Made by a program: the position numbers and the translations under genes. From positions 1,302,001-1,366,000 of the forward strand of contig JAHQIY010000016.1 in assembly GCA_019054805.1 (NCBI GenBank): 64,000 bases of DNA. Direction: 5' to 3'. This document shows, piece after piece, positions 1 through 11,200 of the stretch. The stretch comes from Brachionus manjavacas (taxonomy: Eukaryota; Rotifera; Eurotatoria; Ploima; Brachionidae). How positions within the stretch are numbered: position 1 is the stretch's first letter; every line of letters starts with the position of its first letter. Below the pieces are notes generated by a model. It saw only the letters and a program-made list of their open reading frames with translations. It was not told the DNA's origin and did not search any database.

Positions 1-326
1 GAAAAATGAATAATAATTTTGTTGAATTAAAAAAAAAAAAAAAACATTTCTCTTATATATTTATTTAGAAACTATCAATTTTTTTTTCTTTTTTTTTTTA
101 ATCTAACAACTTTACATCGCCTTCAAGGCGTTCATAAAGGTCACGGAAAGAAGTCACAATCAAAAATAAAATTGATTGAAACTTAAAAATCAAATATAAT
201 TTAAAAATTGAATTTTTGTTAATTAATAATTTATTAAATTTTAGTAAAAAAAAAACAATACTAAAAATTCTCAAAATATACACATAATAATTACACAAAT
301 ACAGTATTATATAGCTGAAAATTAAA
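1..326. other. AT-rich 3' flank of the lectin gene
   Basis: No gene is seen here. The tract is poly-A/poly-T rich. A reverse-strand AATAAA at 230-235 lies about 95 bases after the stop codon of the minus-strand lectin gene and is a reasonable poly(A) signal for it. A frame can be read across 98-499 on the minus strand, but it is low in complexity and overlaps the lectin C-terminus in another frame. Confidence 0.5.
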
Positions 327-2549
327 TTAAGCTGAAACTCCACTTGAGCTTGACGAGAACGTGATGAGCGGCTGATTGGAGGCGTTGGACGAAGCCGGCG
401 ACAGCTCTCCATAGACCACACAAGAGTATTGTTCGTGTTCATTAATCTTTGCTTGTTGTTGTTGTTGCTGTTGCTGGGGCAGTTGTTTGAGCAAGACAAC
501 AGTTGGATTGATGGGCACAGGACGAACAGTGGGCATGTAGTGGGCGCTGATTGTGCCGCACGGCATCACAACCATCGAGTCAAATGGTGGCACCCGATTC
601 ATCGCATTGTACTCGGCATAATTGTTCCATTGATTCTGCTGCTTGCTCAAAGTCTCGTAGTAGTGGTGAGTGGGCTTGTGAGTGCCGTAGGCGAACTCCG
701 AGCCACTTGACGACAGCGATTCGCACGCTGACATGTGCTCCAGGTCAAATGGCGCCACTTTGGCATACGAATCAACGCTTGAGGCGAACGTTCGATTCGT
801 TGATTTGTTCGATCTTGACATAGTGCTCGAACGGTACGTTTGCTGCTCCAGGTCTCTTTGGCTCTCGTAGTATTTCCTCAGCTTCTTGCTCAAATAGTTC
901 CATAGACAAAACACGTTTATGGCAATCAGGACCAGCGAGACTCCGCACGCGATCGCGATGATCAGCACCAGCTCTTGGCTAAAGATTGTGAGCTCGGCGT
1001 CGTTTTTGAGCGCTGTCTGATACGTTGAGCCAGTCTCTTCGTTGTCTTGTATTGTGATTATGCTTTTGACGCTCGGACTAGCACCAGCTTTAGTTTTTGT
1101 TGTGGTTGAGGTGGTGCTGGCGGTTGTGAAGGTGGTGGTGGTGCGTGTGGTCGGCTTCTGGGTGTTTGTGATCGAGTTGGAATCGGCGCTTTTTCTCGTG
1201 CTGCTCGCCGATCTAAACGAAGAGGAAAAAATTGTGGCCGCACTTCCACAAGCCACTCGGATCAGCCGGTTTCCGCTATTGTCACTCAATCCGGAGACCA
1301 GTTTGTCCGTTTGTGTTGCGACCACTGGATCGAACTCGCACACAAACGCCCTCTTTTGCGCACACGACTCCTCGGACCACGCGCTTGCCGTCTTGCTCAA
1401 GCACTTGGACTCGTTGTGTCTGCGCGACCAATAAGCCACCCCGCGGCTCAACAAGGACTCGATGCGCAAATCGTCCACAAAGTCTCTGGCCGAGAACAAA
1501 CGGCCGTTGAGCGACGCGCACGATTTGGACGCCTCGAACCAGTCGAGCTTGTAGGACAAAGTGTGCTGGTGGTTGTCGCCGAACAGTTTCACACACTTGT
1601 CCGAGCCGAGTCGTGTGGAGCCGAACGGACAGTAGGTGTGCGGCCGAGTGGACACTTGGATCAAAAATCCTCGCCTAGTGATGGCGTCGTCGGTGCCGAA
1701 TTGCAAGCTGAGCTTGGAGCCTGTGGCTTGGACCTGCTTGAAATTGGTGTGTTGGCCGCACATCGGCGCCACCCTCTGCTGGTCCGATTTGATGCGCAAA
1801 AAGTCCTTGTGGCACGCGTCGCTCACGCTCTCTTCCAAGTCGAATTCGTAGCTTGTCAGCACCAGGTTGATTTGGGAGCGAGCGTTGGCGCTCGACTCGG
1901 TGTTCGAGTCGATTTTGACGTACTCGAGCTTGCACGTGCAATTGTTCAGGTTGTTTTTGTACTCGAGCGGGTAGTCGGGGCTGGTCAGGTAGAAGGAGGC
2001 GAAGCGGGCGAGCGAATTCGACTTTTGGCTGTTTTGGGCCAAGCTCGAGTCGATGATAAAGGTCTCGTCGTTGGAGCAGATGTCGATCTTTTGACTGCCC
2101 GGTATGCACTCGTACGCGACCGAAATGTAGTCGGAGTTGTTTTTGCACAAGTGCAGAAATTGAGCGTCTAGCTGGATGTGGCACGAGTTTAGTCCGTTGC
2201 ATTGGTTGGCTATGTAGTCGACTGTGACGGCGCAGTCGGACTCGGACGGCGAGCAAGTGTCGCCGCCGGAGAGTGCCGACGAGCTCACGCCGTACTTGGT
2301 CTGACCGATGAACAAAAAGTCGTTCACGTTGGCACACTTGAGCTGCAGTTTGTTTATGTGGTGGTTGTGGGGGTCGTGGCTGCTGGGCTCGTTTTCGTAG
2401 AACAGATCGCGCTCGAAATCTTCGATTATCGAGCTGTACTCGCTGTCCAAGTTGTGGTTGAACGCGGACAGCTGTCGCGTGCACTTTGTCTCATACTTCC
2501 AGCCCAATGCCGCACTCAATTGCATCACCAAAGTCAATAGCTTCATCAT
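327..2549 (-). CDS. Single-pass membrane lectin: SUEL + CUB + C-type lectin domains
   Basis: One exon encodes about 740 aa. The chosen start is the tandem ATG at 2549/2546, because it begins a good signal peptide (MMKLLTLVMQLSAALG). The domains are, in order: a SUEL/rhamnose-binding lectin-like domain (about 65-148, with a YG motif and spaced cysteines); a CUB-like domain (about 156-301); a C-type lectin-like domain (about 306-406, starting YCPFGS and ending FVCEF) with no visible EPN/QPD or WND calcium motifs; a Thr-rich stalk (about 465-493); one transmembrane helix (about 526-551); and a cytoplasmic tail of about 190 aa with an eight-Gln run encoded near 450-475. It is probably a cell-surface carbohydrate-binding or adhesion receptor. 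The domain order is seen in the sequence; the function is inferred. The coding GC is far above the flanks, and there are no introns. No one-to-one orthologue is recognised. Confidence 0.85.
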   Translation of the reverse strand: MMKLLTLVMQLSAALGWKYETKCTRQLSAFNHNLDSEYSSIIEDFERDLFYENEPSSHDPHNHHINKLQLKCANVNDFLFIGQTKYGVSSSALSGGDTCSPSESDCAVTVDYIANQCNGLNSCHIQLDAQFLHLCKNNSDYISVAYECIPGSQKIDICSNDETFIIDSSLAQNSQKSNSLARFASFYLTSPDYPLEYKNNLNNCTCKLEYVKIDSNTESSANARSQINLVLTSYEFDLEESVSDACHKDFLRIKSDQQRVAPMCGQHTNFKQVQATGSKLSLQFGTDDAITRRGFLIQVSTRPHTYCPFGSTRLGSDKCVKLFGDNHQHTLSYKLDWFEASKSCASLNGRLFSARDFVDDLRIESLLSRGVAYWSRRHNESKCLSKTASAWSEESCAQKRAFVCEFDPVVATQTDKLVSGLSDNSGNRLIRVACGSAATIFSSSFRSASSTRKSADSNSITNTQKPTTRTTTTFTTASTTSTTTKTKAGASPSVKSIITIQDNEETGSTYQTALKNDAELTIFSQELVLIIAIACGVSLVLIAINVFCLWNYLSKKLRKYYESQRDLEQQTYRSSTMSRSNKSTNRTFASSVDSYAKVAPFDLEHMSACESLSSSGSEFAYGTHKPTHHYYETLSKQQNQWNNYAEYNAMNRVPPFDSMVVMPCGTISAHYMPTVRPVPINPTVVLLKQLPQQQQQQQQAKINEHEQYSCVVYGELSPASSNASNQPLITFSSSSSGVSA

Positions 2550-2885
2550 TTTTGTTTCGTCTTTTCTCAACAGTTCATCTATTTATATTTGTCTAAACAA
2601 ATAGCACAACAAAATAGAAATAAAAAAAAGAAAAGCAAAATTTATAAACAAACTGTTAATAAAATAGGTGTCAGAGGCAAAAGCTGTAAAATAATAAAGT
2701 TCTGTTACTCTCATGGAGAGAACGAGAGAAAGAGAAAAGATGTGATGGATGCATGAATGGAAAAGATTGATAATCCAATTGATTTAAAAGAGAAAAGGTG
2801 AGCTAATGGGTTTTGTTTGTGTTGACTCAATTGGCATTCAGGTGGACAGATTGAATATTTGCCATTAGTGTATGCTCCAAATTGA

Positions 2886-2965
2886 TTAATTTAATTACTT
2901 ATTTTCAACTGGTCTGTCAATTGCCATTGTTCAACCTAAACTAATAAATCATCATCGTTGATTAT
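2886..2965. repeat. Diverged direct repeat, copy 1 (partner 3639-3735)
   Basis: This stretch and the partner at 3639-3735 share TTAATTACTTATTTTC followed by an ACTGG..CTGT.AATTGCCAT pattern and then a CCTA..CT..TAAA.ATCATCAT block. The identity is high in patches and broken by small indels, so it is a diverged copy and not a recent duplication. No coding potential is seen. Confidence 0.6.
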
Positions 2966-3176
2966 CATACCCAACTCCATTGTGTAATTGCTACCTTACA
3001 ATTTCTTCTTTTTTCCCTGAACAATCAATTTTTTAAAAATATGTATACTTTAACTCTCTAGTTCAATTTCATTAATTTTCCTCTATTTTAAACCATTTTA
3101 TTACATTTTATTTTTTTAAATTTTTATTCTATCTTATTTAACTTTATTTTATTTTGATTTTTTTTTTTTCTTAATC

Positions 3177-3225
3177 TGAAGGAGCTTTTGCTCGGTACAG
3201 AAAACAAATAAATAAATAAATAAAT
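3177..3225 (+). repeat. Dispersed repeat R2, copy 1 (GGAGCTTTAGCTCGGTACAG core)
   Basis: The core reads GAAGGAGCTTTTGCTCGGTA, then CAGAAAACAAAT and a tail of AAAT units. Three other copies lie at 3294-3335, 8165-8206 and 55915-55957. The core can form a short stem (GAGC..GCTC). The shared 3' part and A-rich tail resemble the end of a short retroposon. Upstream, a CCATTGT.TAATTGCTA block at about 2976 recurs at about 55811, suggesting the element is about 150-250 bp long. Confidence 0.6.
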
Positions 3226-3293
3226 CATATAACTCTTACAAACTTTATTCATAATTTTATTTTACTTAACTTAATTTTTATTTTTATTCTAAA

Positions 3294-3335
3294 GGAGCTT
3301 TAGCTCGGTACAGTTAACTAATAAATAAATAAATC
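3294..3335 (+). repeat. Dispersed repeat R2, copy 2
   Basis: The core GGAGCTTTAGCTCGGTACAG is followed by TTAACTAATAAATAAATAAATC. It lies only about 115 bp after copy 1 in the same orientation, so the pair may be a tandem duplicate or two nested insertions. Confidence 0.6.
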
Positions 3336-3638
3336 ATGACTCTGCACAATATTCAATTTTTATTTTTTTTTTGAAAAATAAAAAAAGGGAAATTAATTTT
3401 ATTAATTTTTTTGTTTTATTTATTTGAAGTAAAATTTTGCACTTGGAGACTTAGTTCTTTCTTTGGGCCGCATCATTAAATTTGGAGACCTTAAAAAAAT
3501 TCGAATAATGCTAAAAAAGCTTGAATTAAGTAAAAATTGTTTTAATCTTGTAGCTTTATTTCTAAGACAGTGTCGCCTTATAAAGGTGCGCCGATCAAGT
3601 GGTCGGAAATGGGCCTATGCCTAAGTAATGAATAAATA

Positions 3639-3735
3639 ACTTAATTACTTATTTTCGACTGGACTGTGAATTGCCATGGATTAGCCTAGCTCATAAAAAT
3701 CATCATTGTGTTCGCTAATCGATTATCATTGATTT
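3639..3735. repeat. Diverged direct repeat, copy 2 (partner 2886-2965)
   Basis: This is the second copy of the repeat at 2886-2965. It has the same ACTTATTTTC.ACTGG start and the same GATTATCAT end, with an insertion in the middle. Confidence 0.55.
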
Positions 3736-6700
3736 TGAGCGAGCTAGTTGTTTCGCTCATAGACTTTATCTGTCAGTTTTTGGTTGTTGTTGAAAAATTA
3801 ATCAGTAGCAATATCTAGTTAGCATGTCTACCTAACTTAACTTTCTATTATCTACAATATTCGCAGACGAATAGTAGATATCTAGAATAATCAATGTTGT
3901 CCTCGAAGATAACACTCAAATCAAATAAATATTTCACATTATCTCATTTTTTTTAATTTCATTTTTTTTTATTTATAGGAATGTGTAGTCATGCCCTGAT
4001 CGAACAAAAGCCTCAAATCTATCGGTGCTACTCATTTGTCAGATCTACCATCCTTCTCTTTGCAATAATGCCTCCATGATCTGATCTAAATTGATTTGTT
4101 TGGCATTAAAAAAATCATTTACGTATAGAATAGTTTTTGTAGCATTAAAAATTTATTTATTTATTTAATTAAAGTTTGAGTCCCATGGACAAATTGAAAT
4201 AAAAGTTAATAGAAAATTAAATATCCATTTTACAATTAAGTAAAAATTAAAAATTTATGCCATGACTCCATCTTTTTTTCCTGAAGCTTTAACTATGCGA
4301 ACATGTGTCACTTGTAACACTCTAGTTCAATATATTTTAAATTTATTTCGAAAATTACGCCAAATTTGGCGATGACAAAAAAATTAAAAGTAAAACAATG
4401 AAAAATAATGTCTTTTTAGTTTTTTTTTCACTTTAATTTACTTTAAAAAAAAAATAAAAAATAATTTATGCCATACTCGGCAATGTGTAAAATAATCTTA
4501 GATAATAGATTCATTGTTCATATTACAATAATTCTGACAACTCAAAATATTTTATTTTTTTCTTAAAAAATATCTTTCATTCACACGATTAAATTTCATT
4601 GAAGAAAAGCTAATTAAATTTGGGTTTAATTTTATAGGGCTTGTTGGTGAATGTCGAAAGTAAAAGAATAACTCAAAATATTGATTTTGGTCTAATGTTG
4701 ATTAAGGCAGCCGAAAATTTATCTGATAATAAAAACACTTTAAAACAACTTAGTTATTTCTTAAAAAGATTTAAACATTTATTTGATTTTATTTTTAGTT
4801 TACTCCAAAAAAGAGTTCAAAATAAGATGGAAAATTTTGACCCTCTTTAACTTTACTCTCAAACTATTTAATAAATAAATAGCAAAAATTGGATTTTTGA
4901 AATATAATGGCACTATTAAATTAAAGTTAATTAGAAAATTCTAAATATTTATTTATTCCAAAATTAAACTCCTGAAATATTTAATTTCTTCCATCCAAGT
5001 AGTACTTGGGCATTTCGATTTCGAGTCTAATAACCTCCGACAGACTCCGCCATCATCTTAATGTTTTTTTTTCATTTAATTAAAACTGGTCACTTTAATT
5101 TAATTGTTAATAAATTTTTTTTATATGACTCTATTTTTATGCATTAAACTAATAACTTTAGTTATTCGCCGAGTTTGCCCGAATATATTGACTTTAACCC
5201 AAATGCAACAAAAAAGTGTTTAAGAAATTTAGAATTTGATGAATAAAATAATATTAAAAGTAATATGTTCAAAATAATTTATAATTTTAATCATTTGTTA
5301 CAAATTTGATTAGATCAGATAGGCCATCTCAAATATTGAAATAAATAACTTCAATTTCTTTATCTTTTCTCCTATTTTAATTTTTATCTCGAGCGATGAC
5401 AGAATAAAAAATAAAGAAATAGTATTTTATTTAAAAAATATCTTTAATTAAACAATATTGAACAAATTACAGTTAAAATTCGCTTTTTTATCTAATGGTT
5501 TAAAAAAGATCACATCCCTATTTCGGGATTTTAAAAATTCTTAATTTCTCGCTTAACTGATGATTTTTATTAAAAATCATCAACAAAAAATTTAAGTTTT
5601 GCTTTTCATATTTAAAAATTATGATTTGAAGCTTCTTTTCGGCAATTTTTTCATCATGATAAATAAACAATTTACTAGACTGATTTTTATTACTCTTTTT
5701 ATTTAACTATTTATATTTCTAGAGTAATTATGGACAATGAGGTAATTAGAATGATCAAACATGACTACCGCCACAGATTAACAAGCTACTATTTCTCATG
5801 TTCACGTATGCACACTGTCTGATAATTCCAGTAAATAAGTCTGCTATTATCATTCATTCTTTTCTGGTTCGATTTGAAATTAAATGGATTAGAAATGAGA
5901 ACTAGGTAGCGTTTGTTCAAGCTCTTCAGAATGAAAAACAATTTTATCATTTTTCGCCTGGAGAAACGCGACTCTCAACTCTATCCATGCCTAGCAACTG
6001 ACTATTCCCACTAAATCTAACTTTTCTGATATAATACTCAAGCAAAATAATTGTGAAAGCCATAGTCCGGGTTGTTAAGCTACTTATTCACTAATACTTA
6101 ACAAAAATATATATTTATATTTACCTATTTTTTTTTGTTTCTCTAAATAAATAAAAAAATAAATAAACCAACTTTATTTAAATAGTATTATTATTTTTAG
6201 TTTGGCCACCAGATTTGTTTAGTTCGTGGTTTCACATGCATTGTTTACAAATTGAACACTCGGACCTGAAGTTGCATAACAAAATAAAAAAACATGCACG
6301 TTTAAATATTCACCTTGCCAGCAAACAGTGCCGAATGGCTGATTAATATTCAAATATTTGACATTTACAGAATTCGACTACTTTTCATCATTAACGATTA
6401 TATGCTAAAAATTTTATTACTTTTTTTTGTTAAATAAAATCTTTTAACGATTGTTTAATGGCTTTTACTAGTCAAATATTTGATTTTTTCTAAATTGATT
6501 TTCTGTACCAGGAAATGGATGAAAAACGATTTTTCTCTCTCTCTCTGTAATTAACAAACGTTCTAATTTATTCGCTCAAACGAGCAGTCAAGTGACAGCT
6601 CGGTTTGGCCACGCATACACACACAGCACTCGATTGGAATTTTATCATTAAATCTTAACTATTTGTTTATCTAAACAAAAGCATGTTTTTGCTGCATAGT

Positions 6701-7290
6701 AGAGGAAAATATTGAAGATTTCGATGAGAAATCCTAGAAATCGCTTGTGAGTTTTGCTTCCCGAATCTTTGACTTATTTGCTTAATTTAACAAACTAATG
6801 AAAATTACATATCGATCAGAAACTCGAAACCTGACCGAAGTCGAAGCAAATATTTGCTGGTACGTCTTGTGTGGCTGTTTTCTTCTTTAATGAACTTCAT
6901 TTGATCCTCTATTTTTAATTAGAACCTGAGAGAGCTGACATGCTGTGTGGATAAGTTGAGGTAATCTCGACTTTCGAGTGCTCTCAAATGTTTAATGTGC
7001 GCGAAATAAAAAGTCAAAAAATTTAATTAAACAAATTTAATTTTTGCTTTATATGCACGCCCCGGGGCCAAGGCTAATTGATCGAAATTTTACGACAGCC
7101 ATTGCTAAACGATTATTCTTAATTTTATTGTCTAAATAATCATCTCCCCAAAGTAATAAGTTGCAGATATTTTCTCGATTTTCCCTCTCTATATCTACCT
7201 TTTGTTCTACATTGCATAGCTTAAATTCTTGGCGATGATTGATTAATGGCACGACCCTAGTACCGACAACAATCCACGAGATTTCAAATA

Positions 7291-7313
7291 AAAACTAGAC
7301 CAGGTCTAGTTTT
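7291..7313. repeat. Perfect palindrome, 11-bp arms with 1-base centre
   Basis: AAAACTAGACC at 7291-7301 and GGTCTAGTTTT at 7303-7313 are exact reverse complements around a single A. The arms contain GC-bearing sequence in a tract that is otherwise strongly AT, so the match is unlikely to be a simple composition effect. Confidence 0.75.
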
Positions 7314-7867
7314 GAGCCGGGCCAGATGAATTAAGATTTATATCTTAGTAACTATATGAATCGACTTCTGACTGAGAGCTTGTTTTTAAACAAATCTCAT
7401 GCCGCGATTTCTCCAAAGTAATGTACAACAACAACAAAATATTTAAAACTTTATTATAATCTAATAAAAATAGATTAAAAAGCGGATCGAAAATAGTTTT
7501 TCGTTTGACAACGAAACAAGGAAACAAAAGTGAAAGAATTTAAAATATGTCCGATTAATTGATTTTTTGCTACTTTTTAATAAAAATTAATTACTTTTTA
7601 AATTAATCAAAAATACCTTGAGCTCAAGCGACCTTACTACGCTAACCTTATCATTAGTCGAGCACTCTTCAAAACATCGCTTTCTTTAGATCGATGCAGC
7701 ACTTGAAAATCGACAAGCTTATTAATCACATTTTGTTCGAGCCACTCGATTGATCATCAATATGCTACTGAGCTATTTAATTACATCAAAAAAGTCACCT
7801 TTATTTCCGATAATGGAATTTTTTTTTTCAAATAAATAAAAATATTTTTATTTATTTATTTAATATA

Positions 7868-7935
7868 TAATTTAGAGGGAATAGTTCCTCTTGGCAGCTC
7901 CGAACGGCGTAGTGCCTTCTTTTCAGCCAGCCTGT
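7868..7935. repeat. Dispersed repeat R3, copy 1 (CCTTCTTTTCAGC block)
   Basis: A GC-richer island with short internal hairpins (GAGG..CCTC) and a GTGCCTTCTTTTCAGCCAG block. A similar block, GCGCCCTTCTTTCAGCGAAAG, lies at about 12770-12790. Both follow TTTATTTATT-like tracts. The element type is unknown. Confidence 0.4.
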
Positions 7936-8164
7936 TAGGAATGTTTGGTAATTAATTATTATTATTATTAATTTCAGCCTCATAGACAATTTAAAATTGA
8001 AAAAAAAAAAAAAAAAATTAAGTTAAGTTACATTGAAGACTTTGAGTAAAATAAAATTTAAATTTAAATAAAAATAAAATAAATAAAAATAAAACAGTAT
8101 TTAACAATCTTTTCCAATTTATGTCTTTTCAAATTTCATTTTTTTAGCTTATTTTTAATTTATT

Positions 8165-8206
8165 CTGAAGGAGCTTTAGCTCGGTACAGAAAACAAATAA
8201 ATAAAT
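8165..8206 (+). repeat. Dispersed repeat R2, copy 3
   Basis: GAAGGAGCTTTAGCTCGGTA followed by CAGAAAACAAAT and a tail of AAAT units. It is the best match to copy 1, with one difference in the first 30 bases. Confidence 0.6.
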
Positions 8207-11200
8207 AATAATATCTATATATAGAACTAATGAAATTCAGTACAAATTGTACAAAAATATTTTCTTTAAAAAAAGTTCGGACTTTGACCAAAAAGACAAA
8301 AACTAAAGCATCAATTCATTTTGAAAATTACATGCGTTAGTGGAACTACTCGATCGCCTAAGCATACCACTAGTTACAAAGAAATCAAAAGTTCAGAAGG
8401 CTTAGTGGCCTAGACATCTCTTTTGAAACTTTTTTTTTTAAATAAATTATTGCGAAAAATTTTTTTATTTCTGTGAGCCTTAAATAAAAATTCAATTAAA
8501 AATTACGAAATATCCAGTTAGCATTTATTAGACTAAAACAATGTCGTTAACCTTTGAGTGAATGATTTCAGTTACGCAATCATTTGAATTAGAAGAGTCA
8601 TCTGTTTGGCACAAGTTGTTAGGTTTTCAATTGAATGGAAACTGTAGCTAAAAATCATTCAGTTGAAAATAAAAATCCTAAACTCTAGAACAAACAACAT
8701 TTTCTCATCACTGTTTGTTTGACAAATAGTACCTCTACATTGCTCAGATAACATCTATTTCTCTTCTAAAGCCTTATCACTCCTGTGATCATGTCAGATC
8801 CACTTTTGCATAAATAAAAATAAAAATATTCACTTGAGATCAAATATTCACTATTTGTATTTACATAACTCGTCAATAAAAGCACCGATGAGCAAAGTTC
8901 ACTTATAATCGTTTGTAAAAATTAATTAGGCTTATTTTATTGATGCTCATCATATCGCCTTTTATTTCTGTTAATAGTAGCTCACATTTAATACGATTGA
9001 AATGCGCGCCATCGCCTAAATATTTGCACTAGTCTTTGTAATGCATCTAATCCCTTAAAAAACTAACCAACAAATCGAGGTGTTTTTTGTTAAGTTTTTC
9101 CTCTTTTCCTATTCTATTTCATTGTCGGCCCAGTTTGATTCTTTACCACGCTTAATTTATTCAATGTATAATTAGTTTTGTAATTAAAGAATAGCTTTGG
9201 TAAATATTTGTTCATGGTTAAGTGAGTTTTATCGCTTTTATTTAATCGATCTTAAATATTGATTTACCAATAAAAACATCAACTATTACTATATGATTAG
9301 ATAATAACATTTTTGTTATCTTCCGCTCTTTTTGAAACATCATTCTCGACAAACATGCTCAAATGAGTTTTTGTTATGAAATAACATGCTTTCAAGCGCT
9401 TTCATCTTCCTCTCTTATCTGATGTTTGCCTTGGCACTTGACTGCTGGACCATGGACACCTTAGATGTTTCTCTAGCCCTCTCTAATATCAGCAATTTCT
9501 TTGAAGCCAGTACTACATTTTGTCTTTATGTTTAAATTAATTTTTTTAACAAAGACTTCAAAAAAAATTAAAAAAATTACTCTTTAATTTTATACAATCT
9601 ATTCTTGTAGATACAAATGTTGCACACAAACATGATTGATGATAGAAAACTTTTTTTTGTGACAAAGAAACAGGCTAAAAGTTTAAGGCAATGAATAGGA
9701 AAGCAAATAGCAGAGCTATATAAAAAGAAACGGTGATGCAAAATTAATTTTTTTGTTATTTTTACCTTTATACAAATTAATAAATTTTTGGTTAAATTTT
9801 TTATTTTGTTTTTTATTCTTAAATCAGCAGGAACTTATGCGTTTTTAAGATTATACCTGAAAAATACTGTAAGAGTATAGAGAAAAAGATGCTATTGAAA
9901 AAGTGCGGCGAAGAAAAAATGAAATAAAATAAATTTTTTTAATTGTAATTTCACTTGATTCTGTAATTAATTTTGAATAAATTTTAATTTTTATAAATAT
10001 TTTCCTTTTAGCTTTAAATTAATTTTTCAATCAGAATTAAATGAAAAAAATACCATAGTATTATTCAAGCTAAATTTCTTTTTTTTTTCATGACATTAAA
10101 TTTAAAAAAAAATATCAATTTTTCTCAAATCTCGTATCACATGTCTAGAAAGATGACAAAGCCTCCATTAAAATTGACTAAGGCCTTGTCTGAAATTATT
10201 TTTGAAATTAGTAAAAAAAAAACCTCAGCTAGTGAACTTTTTTTTCTACTCTTTTTTACTTTTCTCTCTATTTTAAGAAATTTAATTTCTCAATGATTTT
10301 TGAGCAAGCAGTCTGAAAAGAGGGTTTTGGCTGCTCGAATAAGCCCGGGCAGGTTGCTTTCCCAAAGTAACATATAAAATTTGGTCAAAATTGGTGTTTA
10401 ATGTGTTGAATATTTTTTTAATTTTAAACTAATTTAAATATATATTGCCTAATTTGTTAGTATCTTCCTTAAGATTTATTTTATAGAAGAATCTAGTCAT
10501 ACAAATTTGATTGCTTTTTTAAACAACTTAATTTTGGAATTAAGTCCAATTTGTAGGACATGGAATGAATTTTTTTAAAATTTCTTTCTTTATTCTTGAC
10601 TTTTCTTAATCGAAATTAATTTTTTTTTTAATTCTTGGGAAAAAATGAAGAGATGGTGCAATGAGTTTTACTACTCAGAACCATTTCAAAATTATAAACC
10701 CAAATTACCAAGAAATAAATCAAGAACTGTCCGATAAGCTCAACAAAGGGCTGAAATAGACCCGAAAAATAAAAAAAAGAAAAAATGGTCGTAATGCCAG
10801 TGTCTTTAGCTTCCCGCTGCAACTGGCCCATTAAGACATATAATTTTATTTAGATAAAAAAATCTATTTAATTTAAACAAAATTAAAAAAAAAACTATAA
10901 GAGTTCTCAATTTTCTTATTTAAAGCCTACTTTAATAAAACAATAAACCAAAAAAAATGCTATTAAAAAAATAAATAAATGGAACTCTAGTGTAATTGCT
11001 GAAAATCACGTCCAACTCGTGCCTATTTCAAGAGCTAGACACCATTGCTCGATTAGATATACACTTTTTGACAAAATTTTAAAATTATTAATTTGACATT
11101 AAATGAAAAAATGATAAGAACAAATTTATTTAAAATGCAAATTTTTTTTACTAAATTGATTTTTAATGTTTGAAAAATTGCTATTTTTTGACTATTAGTG

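Larger units (their letters stand above)
2580..4640. other. Non-coding upstream region with diverged repeats
   Basis: No gene is seen. The region holds repeat copies at 3177-3225 and 3294-3335 and a diverged duplication (2886-2965 against 3639-3735), listed separately. It also has a complex, non-AT-only stretch at 3555-3625 and another at 3975-4110, both of which look like old dispersed repeats because they end in AATAAATAA-type tails or sit among such tails. A promoter for the minus-strand lectin gene should lie just right of 2580, but no motif stands out. Confidence 0.4.

Noticed and set aside
1311-2171. 286-codon frame on the plus strand opposite the lectin gene
   Set aside because: It is antisense to a clear domain-bearing gene; long antisense frames arise here because the coding DNA is GC-rich and poor in stop triplets.
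2550-2570. Seven-codon upstream extension of the lectin gene from a TTG
   Set aside because: TTG is not a usual start in an animal nuclear gene, and the ATG pair at 2549/2546 gives a proper signal peptide.
3555-3625. Stretch with CCTTATAAAGG and GATCAAGTGGTC considered as an RNA gene
   Set aside because: Short hairpins only, no tRNA or snRNA landmarks.
3975-4110. Complex non-AT stretch considered as a tRNA or exon
   Set aside because: No cloverleaf, no open frame with splice sites; more likely an old repeat.
4641-4850. 69-codon frame after a TTTTATAG acceptor-like site
   Set aside because: It starts without ATG, is low in complexity and has no partner exon that could be found.
10090-10296. 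68-codon plus-strand frame
   Set aside because: Lys/Phe/Leu-rich, flanked by homopolymer runs; looks like chance.
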